Source: Gordionus sp. m RMFG-2023 (lineage: Eukaryota; Nematomorpha; Gordioida; Chordodea; Parachordodidae). From it: DNA of 64,000 nt. The first letter of the stretch is position 1, and each line of letters starts with the position of its first letter. The position numbers were made by a program, and so were the translations under genes. Positions 26,249 to 39,900 of the stretch are shown piece after piece. The stretch covers positions 42,364,569 through 42,428,568 of the forward strand of contig NC_088776.1 of NCBI RefSeq assembly GCF_954871325.1. Reading direction: 5' to 3'. The notes beneath the pieces were generated by a model. The model made no database searches and was not told the origin of the DNA. It was given only the letters and a program-made list of their open reading frames with translations.

Positions 26249-29200
26249 TTTGGTTACCGAAACCCATGGTTTTTGTATCTTTATAGGATTATCATGATAT
26301 ATGTTACAATCGTCACAACTTTTCACTTCCATTACTATGTCATTGTTTATACCAGGCCACCACATGTATCTTTGGCTAAGGATTTGATTTTTCCTGCTCC
26401 CAAGTGACCTTCATGTAATGACTGTAGTATATTTTTCCTCATTGAAGACGGAATTATGATTATGTTGCTTTTGTAAAGACAATCCTTAATTATACTCAAT
26501 TCTAAATCAATGTTTTTATAAATATTATTCATTATAGGCCTGTAGTTCTTAATATCATTTATGACTTGTTTTAATTCAATATCTTTCAAAGTTTCATCAC
26601 GAATTTGATTAAAATTAATTAATGTTGTTAAATAGTCGTTTAAATTGAGCGGCTCAATGAGCCGCATGAGTCGACTCGATGAGTAGGCTTCAGAGTCCCT
26701 CTATATATTATACTTATTAAAGTTGTTTACTTAAAGCCGACTCATCGAGCCGATTCTGAAGCCGACTCATCGAGCCGACTCATGCAGCTCACTGAGCCGC
26801 TCAAATTGAAATGAGTTTTGTGACTCAAAACTCGACTATATTTTAGGCTAAGTCGACTCGACTTAGCCGTTTAACAACATTAAAATTAATAGGTAAATCC
26901 CTATATTCATTTATTATAGTGATATTTTCAACAGCTTCATTATGACATTCTTGTGGTAATCTCGAGAGACAATCAGGAATAACATATTTACCGGCTTTAT
27001 ACTTTAAATTAAAATCATATCCTCCTAAAGTAATATTATACTTCTGGAGTCTTAAAGACATAGTGCTATTATCTTTAAGACCCTTGGTAAAGATTTGAAC
27101 TAGAGGTATATGGTCAGTAATAATTGTAAATTTCGTGCCGATTAAGTATTCCTGGAACCTCCTTATAGCGAACATAATAGCGAGAGCCTCACCACACTCA
27201 ATATTGGTATAGTTCATTTCGGATTTTAATAAAGTTCTTGACGCGAAAGCTATAGGTTTTTCTTTACCATCTTTTTCAGTATAAAATAATACAGCTCCTA
27301 AACCACATTTCGATGCGCCAGTGGCTATCCCTATAGGTAATTCAGGGCTAAAATATGTCAAAGCAGGTGGAAGACTAATCAACTTCTTAAGATCATTAAA
27401 ACTTTTAGAGTGTTCTAGGTTCCAAGCCCATTTTTCTCTGTTGACAATCTTATACAGAGAATCGGCTATTTCTGCAAAATTGTTCAAAAATTTTCTATAG
27501 TAGCCAGCCATTCCCAGAAATGTTGATAATTCAGCAGCTGATTTTGGTTCTGGCATATTAATGATTGCTTCAATTTTGTCGTGATTAGCATGAATCCACT
27601 TGGCGTCAATATCATGACCCAGGAACCTCACCTTGTTAAAGAACACACTTTTATTGAAGTTAGGTATTAGCCCAAACGATGTATCAAACACTTTTCTATG
27701 TTTTTAAGTGGGCTTCGTCGTTTTTTCCAGTTATAAGTAAATCATCAGTAAAAAATATGACGTCATCCATGTCACCGAAGATTTGATCCATGATCTGTTG
27801 AAAAATTGCAGATGAGGTCCTTAACCCAAAAGGAAGTCTAGTAAATTGGTAATATCCCTTGTGCGTAGATATGGTTAAAATATTTCTGCAACTTTTATCA
27901 ATTGGGATCTGTAAGAATGCATTTTTAAAGTCAATCTTCGTAAATTTCTTTCCTTCGAGTTAAGCTATTAGATCATTGATTCGTGGTAGAGGGTATCTGA
28001 AATCTTCTAGAGCTATGTTTACAGTGTCCTTAAAATCAGCACAAAGCCTAATGCTCCCATCATCTTTGTAGACAGCAGTAACAGGACTTGCCCATCGGAC
28101 ATCCTTCACCGGCTCAATAATTTTATCATGTATCCATTTTTTAAGTTCATTGCTAACAAGATCAATTTTTGAATAAGGAATACGTCTAGGCGGTATAATT
28201 TTAGGTTGGGCATCTCTTCTTAAATGTAACTTGACACTTGCTTTGTTGATTGGTCCATTAGTCAATTTGGATTCACACTCTTTAATCAATTTTTTTATTT
28301 CATCTTCGTAATTAGTGTCAACATTTGCTATAAATTTATTTAAAATATTTTTGAAAGCATTGATCCATGTACGTCCCAACAAGGCATTTTTACTTGATTC
28401 AACGACTACCGCTTGTAAATATTTTGAGATACCTTCATAAGTCACTTTAATTTGAGTGATGCCGATGATCTTGATTAAATATACGTCATAAGAGATAAGT
28501 TGTAACTCGGATTTCTTAACATCTCTAATACCAAGTTTTTTAGCCAGACCATGAGGTATAATAGTATGTTTGGAGCCTGTGTCGACTTGCATACATGTAA
28601 CAATATCGTTCACTTTTAAAGTAGTCATAAATGCATTATCTTTGTCATTGAGCATGTCCCCAGATAAGTTGTTAACATTGAAATCGTTATCATCTTTGTT
28701 TTTTTGTAGAGTCGACTTTCTCTTCAATAATTTCTTCAATATTCATATTATAATCATTGTTGTTGTATTGTATTTGCTTTCTATTATTGTTGTCGCTACC
28801 TCTAAAATTATTTGAGTTGTTGTTATATTGTATTTGCTTTCTCTGATTATTGTTATTATAAGATTGGTAAATGTTACGATTTCCGTCACCGTATTGGATC
28901 TGTTTTCTTTGATTATTAACATGCCATGTATTATTTCTACCATAATTAGATTGATTATTATTGTTGTAGCGATAGTTATTGTAGTTATAGTTGTTATAAT
29001 TATCGTGGTATCTCGAATTATTATTACCGTAATTCCTATTGTATCTAAAATTATTGTTGTAATTCCTATTCCTATCTCTATTTCTATTATCATAATTATT
29101 TCTAAAATTATTTCTAATTTTATTAACAGGTCTAAAATAATTATTGTCATTTCTATTTCTATAGTTAAAGTTTTTATATTTATCAGACTTTTTATCGTTA

Positions 29201-29800
29201 TACATATAACTTATATTATCAACATCTGATTTATCATTGATATTATCTAGTTTAATTCCTAGCTCTACCATTTCATTTAGGTTAATTTAATATTTTTACA
29301 AAATTAATATTTTATTTTGAAGGTAGATGTACGTAATTTTTCTTTTAATCTACTGTCGTCCGAAAAATTACATTTTTTATGTAGTTTCGATACTCTTATG
29401 TACCATTACATAAAATTCTCACTCGAATTCTGCTGTAATAAGTTAAATTTGTTTATTAAAATGTTTTTATCTTGTACAGGTAAAAGGTAAGTTAACTTTT
29501 TAGTCACTATTTTAAGATCTAATATGTCGGTATCGGAGCAAATTGATTTAATATTGTCAAAGACCTCGTCTGATAAATTATTAAGCAAAGTATTTATTTT
29601 AATAGAGTCCGGTAATGTGCTGGTCGAAAAATAATTTAATATTCTGTCTAAGTAAATCTCAATGAGTGGTCCAACCAATTTTGGAATTTTATATATTAAT
29701 TCTGGTTATCCATATTTTATTAATATTTCGTATACATATTTAGAAATTATAACACTTTATATTTTTACAAAAACACAATGGAGTTGAATTAACTCCGAGT
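26249..29800 (-). mobile_element. Ty3/Gypsy LTR retroelement (copy 2), broken
   Basis: Same family as the element at the left window edge, opposite strand. Parts in order: gag-like segment (29678-29406); an Asn/Arg-rich, probably nucleic-acid-binding segment (29271-28690); aspartic protease (DTGSKHTIIP near 28580); reverse transcriptase (~28150-27700); RNase H (~27500-26900); and the integrase zinc finger (HEGHLGAGKIKSL), which runs up to a hAT insertion at 26248. A hAT MITE (26620-26882) interrupts the RNase H/integrase linker. The rest of integrase and both LTRs were not found. Broken: two transposon insertions and a few further interruptions. Moderate age, older than both inserted elements. 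Confidence 0.9.
26620..26882. mobile_element. hAT MITE inside the Gypsy fossil
   Basis: 263 bp flanked by the perfect duplication AAATTAAT (26612-26619 and 26883-26890). Terminal inverted repeats are TAATGTTGTTAAA and TTTAACAACATTA. Inside is a second, 50-base inverted repeat (26649-26699 against ~26751-26804) built of GAGCCGACTCATCGAG-like units, so the single strand would fold into a strong hairpin. No coding capacity. Confidence 0.93.
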
Positions 29801-30977
29801 CATTATACACGTAAAACTTCCCATTAATCTGTTCAAAATAGTTGATCATTTCTTTAAGACTCACAAATTCAAACATGACGTCATCACTAACAAGTATTCT
29901 TGAGTAATGTACAACGCATTATAAGTTAATTCAAACAGTATATCATAAATAGAAATTTTCCAGGGAATATTAATAAGTTTGAATGAAAACATAATGGAAA
30001 TAACTTTAAAATGATTTTTACCTTTTTTCCTTTCTTCCTTCTTTATATAGAATTTATTTGTTTCGTTTTATAATTTTTTTTATTATTCATATTTATATTT
30101 CGAAGAGAAAAAATTTTTTTTTTTTTAAAAAAAAGAAAAATTTCTAAAAAAAAATTTACGTGGTGGCGAGTTTTTTTTTGCCAACTGAGCACCATGAAGA
30201 GAAAAACAAATTTTAAGGAGAATATAAAAAATATATTTTATTAACTATTTTCATTTACTTTTCGTAAGGTACATATAACATTTTTACATTTAAAATTAGA
30301 ATATAATATTAAAAAGGTTAAGATATAAAATAAATTAAAAATATAATTTGAATAAATTGAATTGTAATAACAGTACAAATATAAATTGAATTGTACAAAT
30401 TTGAATATATAACAAAATAGGAAGGAGGTTTACCTTTGAAAAATCATGGCCACGCCTATGAATTGTATGGCATATATATTTCGCAATTAATATTTTATAA
30501 CGCTTTTTGCCTAACACGCTTTATACCTTCATTATCCTGGTTTTTTTTTCACTGAAACGTGGAACTCAGAATTTAATATAAAATTTGTTTCAGTAAAATT
30601 TAAATAACTTGATCTAGCTTGCCTAATCCTGGAACTTTCCTGATGCCGTTTTTTAATATATTATATCTTAAATAAAAATAATGTTCTATTATATTACATT
30701 AATTGAACTAATAATTTTTAAAAGATTACCAGTGTGTTATACGTTCTAAATGATTAGTTAATTTTTTTTATAGATGCTTATAAATTCTATTGAAATAAAT
30801 TACATAACAATGAATTGTATAAATTTTTATCTTTATTAAAATGATGAACTGTCAATGTCAAATCATTTATGCTTATCATTAAAAATATGATAACATTGCT
30901 ATATTTGTGATCGTTAACTTCTATTCGTTCAATTTTTCTAAATTATCTCCATAAAAATCGATGTATATTAATCTAGT
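29801..30977. promoter_or_regulatory. Upstream region of CUL3
   Basis: AT-rich DNA between the Gypsy fossil and the CUL3 start. It includes poly-A/T runs at 30110-30175. It may hold the 5' end of the retroelement and the CUL3 promoter and 5' UTR. No LTR or promoter motif could be assigned with confidence. Confidence 0.35.
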
Positions 30978-33900
30978 ATGAACTTAAATAAGCCAATTAA
31001 AAAAGAATCTAAAATGAGGATTCGTGCCTTTCCAGTATTTTTATGAGATTATTTCTAATTTATATTTATTAAAAGATGTCGATGGATGAAAGATATGTCC
31101 AGAATATATGGGAATTGTTAAAGAATGCTATTCAAGAAATTCAGAAAAAGAATAATAGTGGATTAAGTTTTGAGGAATTATATAGGAATGCTTATACTAT
31201 GGTACTTCATAAACATGGAGAAAAATTATATTTTGGTTTAAAAGAAGTTGTTACTCAGCATTTAATTGAGAAAGTAAATTTCATATATTCTTATTCAAAT
31301 ATAAATTATAAATTAATTTAGGTTCGTAAAGATATCATGGAATCTCTACATAACAATTTCTTAGCCACACTTATTAGCGCTTGGAATGATCATCAAATTG
31401 CAATGATTATGATCAGAGACATTCTTATGTACATGGTAAAAAATTTATTTAAGAAATTTTAATATCAGATTTTCATTTCTTAAATTTTAATAATCAAATT
31501 TTAATAATTCATGCAAATACTAGAATAGAAAATTGTTATTCATATCCTAAATTCAAGATAAAGCATCCTTAATTCATCTCAAAGATTTAGTCAAATCTTT
31601 AAATAGCAAGATGGACCCAATATATTGTGGCTAATGAAAGTTTAAAAAAATAAAACAAGTGATTTGCTGCATACAAATTGATTTAAGTAAGAATCAATTA
31701 GTTTTATTGGCCATAGAACAGGCTTAACTATTCTTGGCTAACCTTCACTAATTACATTCATTTAAGGGAGATGTATTGATAGTTAGTAGTAGTATCATTT
31801 GGTTTGGGGATGTATATCAATTTAATTCAGCAAAACTTTTATTGCGAATGTCGTTTATCATAATTCTGAGAATTTTTTTTCCACAAAACATTTATAGTGA
31901 AGAGAGTATCACAAATTTATTTCCAGGCACCCTTAACCCAGAATACATTTTAGCAAAACTTTTATCACAAATCTTTTACCACAAATGTATTAGTGTGGAG
32001 TAGTCTTGTTACATGGCACAATTTTTAAAAACAGCTAATCTAATATTTTAGCTAAAAAAAAATTACAGGATAGGTTCTAAATCGCCAAAACAAAAACTAA
32101 AAATTTGGAATCTGGCTTATAATTAGCAATTTAGAATGGGAAACAAAATTATGCAAGTTTCAAGATTTCATTAACTTCAGCTATCTATGAGCAACTTCAC
32201 CAGACTTGCGTAATATTTTTGCAAAAATATCGGGTTAGCCATTTTTAAAACTTGAGCTGTTTAACAGCACTAATGCCAAGTTTTTATTGAGACACTATAA
32301 ATATATTGTGAATGCATTTATTAGGAAAACAACATTATTATAATTATTTACCTGCATATGTTACTTAAAACATAAATGCAAAGTATTTTAAGAATCTTTT
32401 GTTACTTATTTTCTATTAAGTAAGCATGTAACTTTTATTTGATTTGATAATAAATTATAAATTTATGGGTCTCTCTTACTCATAGTTGTAAGTTTAGAGG
32501 GGGGGGGCATTTAAATTGAGTTTTTTATCCCAATAACTCCCTACCCCTCAACACAAATTTTAAAATGTACTTTATGCAAATAAAAGTAAATTTTAACAAA
32601 TTTTGAAATGCTGGAATTTTTTCTATGCTTAATCAAAATAAAAAATACTGAAAGTTAAACAAGTTTACTGATTTTCTTCAATTATTTTTAAAAATCATAA
32701 CGATTTTGTTAAGTAAATTTTTTTAAATTAAATTTACAGAATTGGAATTTTAAATATTTTTTTTATAAATAATAAAAGGGATCATTTTTTAAAATCTTTT
32801 ATTTCTCTAGAAAATTGTCCCTCTATTGGACCCCACAATCTAAACATGTTAAGTATTTGTTTCTGAAGAAAGAGAGGATTAGGAAAATTAGGGAAACAAA
32901 TCATCTAATTTTCAATTTATAATAATTGTTATAGTTTTTTTGTTTTGGATATTTTATTTTTAATGCCAGTTAAATTTAAATAATAGTGTTTGTTAGGAAA
33001 AATTACTAAACACCTTGCTCAATTTGTTTGCACTTTTACTTATTTTTCTCTAATAAAATAGTATTAATTCTAATCAGGATTTTCGAAAATAAATATATAA
33101 TATGACCAGTTAATAAATACAATTAGTTCCAGATCAAACATATCAAGATGTTCTTAAAGAAGATCTGCAAAGCACGGCCCACAGGTTGGGCTTAAAAATT
33201 TAATAAAAATTTTAATGAGCTGGACAAAAAATTATACCGAGCTAGGCCAGGAAAGTTGTGCATAAAAAATTTTAGGCCAAGCAATTAGATAAAAAAAAAA
33301 TCTATTCAGGCCGAGCATGACAATTTATATATGTATATAAATCAAGCAGAGTATCTCAAATGAGTTTTCATAAAAATTATACAGGCCAGCGCATGCATAA
33401 ATATTTTGATATATTTTTTTCCAAGCTAATATTCTGATTTACTACATTATGTTAATTTCTTTGTATTTTAAGAGCTGTCTAACTAAAACACTAAATCAAT
33501 TAACAGTATAGTATTAACCAAAAAAGTTAGAAATAGAAAACCATAAAGGTGAAATATAATGACTATGGGAGAAAATTAGATACAGATATTATAAATGTGC
33601 AGGCATATTTGTACAAAATTCGGTTCGAGTCGGACTATTAATAAAATTTATTGGGTTGGGCTTAATTTTTTGTAAATTTTTAACGGGCCGGGCCGTGTAA
33701 AATATTTAATGGTCTGGGGCTGGTAACTTGTGAAATTCTTGTCGGGCCGGGTTTTACATACCTCTAACTTCTATATCGTGACTCCGGGCAAAACGGGATA
33801 ATTGTTTATTTATATTTATTTACCCTAACGTATTTATACATTTTTTTCTGGGAAAACTTATATCTTAGGGGGCAGGCTTGTAAAAATTTTTTAGCATAAG

Positions 33901-36900
33901 AGTTTTATATAGGTAATAAAATGAATTTTTAATAGAAAATTAGTGCTAAATTATCACTCTAAGTCCTCGGTAGATCACGGGGAAAGCATAGGACATGATA
34001 GCATAAAAAGTTATATTCAAATAATAAATTTTATAAACCAATTCTATGCTCAATAATCACTCTATACATTTATTAAGGTTAAAAGTTAAAAAATTTATCA
34101 TCGAATCGATTTTTTGAACTATTTTTTTTAAATATTAATTAATTTATATGGCCTTAAAAATAATGTTTAAAATAACACTATTAGCCATTATTGCGATAAT
34201 ATCTTCGCGATATATATGTTTCACGGAATAGTATTTTGCTTCACGATTTGCTTTTGCGATAATGTCTTTATATAATTTTCGCTATTTTAAATCTGTGATA
34301 ACGGTTTCACGATATTAATTTCTCAATATTGTCTTCGCTGAATAGTATTCGCGATATATGTTTCGCGATAATAAACATTAACGATAAAAGTTTCGCTAAA
34401 AAGTATTTCGTTGAATCGACATGAAACCCTGATGCACAGTATTTTTTAATTTTATTTTATCCAGCCTATATTAATAAAAATTAATATAATTATTTATTAA
34501 TTAACCCATTAATGGTCAACCAACATACATCTCCAATGATTTTCCACATATTAATTATATAAATTGAAATAATTTACATATTATTCTTATAGCTCAAGCA
34601 TATAAAAAAAATTTGAAAATTATTTCTTTTTGAGTATGCTGGATGTCATTGAAGTTTGGAAATTTTCGACGATTATAATTTATGATCTGCATTGTGCCTA
34701 ATTTTTCAAGCCTGACCTGGCCAAAAATTAAAAAAAAAAAATTTGTCTGCTAAATTCTGAACGAATTTTTTTTTATTTGTCCCAAAAAACCTGACTCGGA
34801 ATAATGTCCATCCGGTCCGCCCGAATTTATTTATATTTAATTTAAGTCTGGCCAGGTCTAGATTTTTTTAGGGCTGTGCCTATATTAAATATCGGTACCG
34901 ATACTTGGTGTTGTCCGAAAATATCGGATCGAGCCGGTACCTCTAAAAACCGATTTGATCTTTTTACTTTTCTTTTTTTTGTTATTTTATTTTATGTTAT
35001 GTATATTTATTTTACATAATTATAATATTTTCTAAATAATTTTTTTAAATTTTATTTCTTTTTTAAAATAGATTTATAGTATTTTAAAATAAAAATAGAA
35101 AGGAACACCCAAAGTTTTATTTATTTTAAATCTTTTTAAATAACGCCAATTTTTTTATTTATACTTTAAATAAAAGAATTTTTTTAAATATGATATCTGA
35201 ATTATGGAAATATTTACAAAAGACAAAGATAATTTTGCAAAATGCGTTATCTGCGGAATCATCTGAGTCTGCCTTCAGTACGGCAGGAGATATAGATAGT
35301 CCATATCCTAGAAGCTTATTCCCAGAAAATCTAGAGGCTCTCATATTTATTAAAAAAATCTAATATATTATAATTTTATATATTAAATATTACAATTTTA
35401 TAATTCATACCAACATAAAATGGATATATTATTAAATATATATTTTTTTATTATAGTCTTAACTCTTAATTGTAGAAATAAAAAAATTAAATAAAATTCA
35501 TAATTCTATTTTTTGCATAAAAAATATTGATTTCTTAATCACATTTTGGTTCAAACGGGAATGATTAAAAATCAGTATAAAATCGGATCGGTTTTGAAGC
35601 AATATCGGAAAATATCGGACAGGTGAAAATATGTGGATCGGCACAGCTCCAATTTTTTTATAAATATTAGAACCGAACTCAAAAATATTATTTATAATAA
35701 GCCCGCCCAAAGCCCCTTTAAACTGGGTACGGGCCAGGATTTGCAGATCTCTAAATATAATGCTACATGTTCTAAGCTCCCTCGTTGAAGAGCATTTTTT
35801 AAAATGCAATTGACACAAATTTATTTTTTATAGATGCCTTAACCTGTAATTAATTTTGGCCCATACTTTTATAATCATTTATTTTTATTATACCATTTTT
35901 ACAATTATTATATTTTAATATCTTATATATTTTTAAAGGTTATAATTTGAATATTATATTTGTAATATAAAATTATAACTTTCCTACATTTAATATTTAA
36001 TTTGATAATTATATAAAAGTATATATATATATACAAAAGAATTACAAATAAAATTCATTATTTTTAAACGTAATCGATACAATAACAATGTTGACCATAT
36101 AAGAGTATAAAATTAATAAAAATCTTCAACAATTTGGTATTATTTTACACAATTTATGCATAAATGAACAAATAACACCATATCGGATAACACATTCCTT
36201 TAAAATGTTTGTCAAAGGCAACTCCATTCGATTTGGATATAAAGCATCGACCCCTGCTTTCTCCATTGGATTAATATTTGCATTTAATATATATCAAAAA
36301 TAAAAGCCCAATGGCTTCGAATCTTGGATTAGGATGTACGGTGTTTACAAATTTACTCAAAACTCTCTCTTGCATTCTATTTACTTCGATATTCATTTAC
36401 ATTAAAGCTTTCATTGAATTTGAAAATTTCTCCACTAGAATCAATAAGTTATGGCCATAGAAGTGAGAAGCTATTACGAATACCGATTTAAAAAGACAAA
36501 TGAAATATTTATAGCTAACTGGAATGATAGTTTAGTGATGTCAGTTGCAGTAACAGGCAAAGCTCTTAGTCCTCTACTCTATGCAAGATGCCAAGATTTT
36601 CTCGAAAGATTTTCTCAAAATAGAAATTACACAACCTAATCTAATAAATTCATAGTAGATATGTGCGATAATCTAATGTCATAGAATAAATATACGTGAT
36701 AAAAAATGGTGGCCTATTTTCAACAATTTTATTGATGTAGCAATGGTAAATTCGCGAGGAAAGGGAATCGAGATCCTGATGATAAAAAATTGTTACTTCA
36801 TTTTGGTAGGAGATAATTAGGACACTTTTGAAAACTCCCCAAGTAAACGAAAAAGGTGGACAAATATTGAAAGTCTAATTTTCCTAACTAATTGAAACAA

Positions 36901-39900
36901 CTGAAAATTATTATGGATATTTTAATAACGATAACTGATAACAAAAGAAGACGGTGTAAATTTTGACATAACCAGTCAAGATATATATGTAACATGTGTC
37001 ATATTCCAATACTATTGACTGTTATTAGAAAAATTATGAAATATATAAATTTACAATATTGTATCTAATAAATGTAAATTATATCAATAGAAATTCTATG
37101 TTGTATTTTACAATAATGTGATATCTTACTTTCATGCCCTATGGTCAAACATTGCATCGGTTTATTTCCTATTTAGGATGCTTTTTTCGCACGGGTCAGT
37201 TAGACTATAAATAAAATTTTTGAAATTATGAATTTTTATCAGCACTAAAAAGTCTGGCCATTATTGGGCTAAGAATAAAATGAAATTTCAATTTAGTGAT
37301 GTATTTACCACTAAATTTAAATTTCCTCTTCCTAAACGAAATTCAAAGAATCAAAGCTGCTTACAATTTTTTATATTTTGACTTTAATAATATTTGTATA
37401 TTAGCATTAATACTTCAACTCCTATTTTTTTTAAATAAAAACCCCGCCCTCCTTTTCCTTCAAAGTAAAATCCTAAATATGCTACTGATTGAGGATATAA
37501 AATAATTTAAGTCATTTTTTTGTTTCTCATTGATAAGAATACACTTCAACAAAGTTTATTTGATAAAACATGGATTTGAAAATTATAATATTATAAATGG
37601 ATCATGTTCTTTTAGGATAGAGTTTACGTTCAACAAAACAATGTAGATAATGTTTACAACTTGGGCCTCATCATATTTCGAGATATCATCATTAAATACC
37701 CTCAATTGCATGATTTCCTCAAAAATACCTTACTCGATAATATCATGAAGGAACGTAAGGGTGAAATCATAAACAGGTATGTATAATTTTTGAATAATGT
37801 ATCAAAAATGTTTTATTTTAAAACTCATAGATCATTTTAATATGGTTTGTAAAACTTATCAATTTTTGTATAAAATCGTAAATATGCCTGCCAATATCTG
37901 ATCGGTTACACGGGATTGCTTAATTTTATTTTTAAGGGATCGCCTCATTTTTAAATATATTTTTATTATTATGGCAAATAGGGTTTGTTTGCATAGCTAA
38001 GGTCCAATGCAAGCTGCACGATTTTAAAAAATTTGCACGATAATATATCGCAACAGCTTTGAATTCAATCTCTTTAATTAGATGTAAAATAAATGATTGC
38101 ATTGTTCGATTAATTTTAATTTACCCCATAAATTACTTTCCTCTATGTCATATGTTTATAATTATTTTCAATATAATATTGATTTAAATATATATAAAAA
38201 TGTCGATTTATCAAATACATTAATTTTTTATTTTTAGTTATACTTTTTATCAAAATAGTATTAGGCTTTTTTTGTGTTTTAATACCATGTTAATGTTTAC
38301 TCACTAAATTACGAAATAAGTTATAAAATATATTGCCTAAAAAAAGACCAATCATTTTGCATAAAGCGCATTTTTGAAAATCATTTATATAGGATCGCGA
38401 TAAAGAACGTTTGCCAGATGCTTATGATATTAGGCATCGACTCCAGATCCATTTACGAAGATCATTTCGAAAAACCGTTTTTGTTACAATCGGCAGAATT
38501 TTATAAGGTTACATATTTTTATATAAGCCATTTGATCAAATTTAAAAATGAATCAATAAGTTTTTCCAAATTAAGTTTTTTTAAAAACGCATCCCTTACA
38601 TTTTTTTTATACAACGCAAAATTAAAATCATGATGGTATCGATAAATTTATTTATAATTAAGAACACTAGGTAGGTTATAATATACGAACCCACTTTTAG
38701 GACCATACTTTGACTCTGATTTTTGCTTGAGATCTGGACTATTTATTTTATTATTTTTTTAAAACTTATTAGTTAAATTACTAGAATTTGTCTGAACAAA
38801 TGATCCTGAATAATGATACTATTTTTTTTTGAAAATATTTATAATGGATCACACAAAGTCGGAGAGTCAAAAATTTCTGGCGGAAAACAGCGCTTGTCTC
38901 TACGTTCACAAGGTAGAGGCTAGGATTAACGAAGAAGCTGAGAGAGCTAATCACTATTTGGATAAATCTACCGAAGATTATATAATTAAAGTAACTCTTT
39001 ATAAACCTTGCCAATTTTTTTTTAATTTAAGATTATATAGTTAAAATTTCATATGGCCATATATGCACCCTTGATTAAGTATTACCTCCTGTGAAGTGAC
39101 CATTTCATCAAATATTGCTCCTCGACACCTACTAAAATCAATGAATGACAGGATTTAACTATTCTATATAATGACTACCTCCTTAAATGCCCTCAAAATT
39201 ATAAGCGCTCTCGAGTTGTTTACCATATAATTTAACTAGGCATTAATTCATTTTGAACTAATTTTAACAATGGCTAAAAAAAGGTTTGTTTTATTTGAAA
39301 TTTATTTTTAAAAAATTAGAGATTATTTTTCCAGTTGTTTTTTTTTTAATTTTTTTATTTCGGTTTAAAAAAAGAGTATAAAATTGATTCAAATCAATGA
39401 TTTTATATTTAATTTTACCTGAAATCTTAGAAAATTAATCATAATAAAATTACCTTATCTTTTAAAGTTAATTTAATAAAAAATATCCTCCCTTAAAATT
39501 GTCATTTTGGCAGAATTAATACATTATAAATAATCGAATATGTATTATAAATCAAATAACGTTGCTTGAAAATACACTAATAAAAAGAATATTTTCAATA
39601 TTACATAACCCCCCGTAAAGCTTCCATTGTCGTCAATTGAGGGCAATTATATTTTGGCCACTTTAAGGAGGTCGTCACTTTACACAATAAATTTTATGTC
39701 GATTCTGGCACATGGACCAACCAAGAGTGGTCATAAAAGGGAGGTCGTAAATTATTCGAATTGTATAGTAAATACATGAGAAATCGTTTCGCCAAACGGT
39801 AATATAAAATTTGCCTTAAAATTTGGTTCAACGTGCTCCACCATTGGTTTCATTTCTATATTTTGGCGAGTGAAATGTCTGATTGGTCAATTTTAAAAAT

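Larger units (their letters stand above)
33161..35750. mobile_element. Candidate TIR element in CUL3 intron 3, containing a hAT
   Basis: A perfect 10-base inverted pair, AGATCTGCAA (33161) and TTGCAGATCT (35741-35750), is followed inward by CGGCCC-like words on both sides. GGGCCGGG/GGGCTT words recur near 33185, 33650-33750 and 35700. Flanking 8-mers (CTTAAAGA, CTAAATAT) do not match well, so the boundaries are tentative. A younger hAT (34870-35651) lies inside. No coding remnant is assigned to the outer element. Confidence 0.45.

Noticed and set aside
28743-29229. Long Ile/Thr- and Val/Ile-rich frames on both strands
   Set aside because: Shadows of the Asn/Arg-rich low-complexity segment of the Gypsy fossil.
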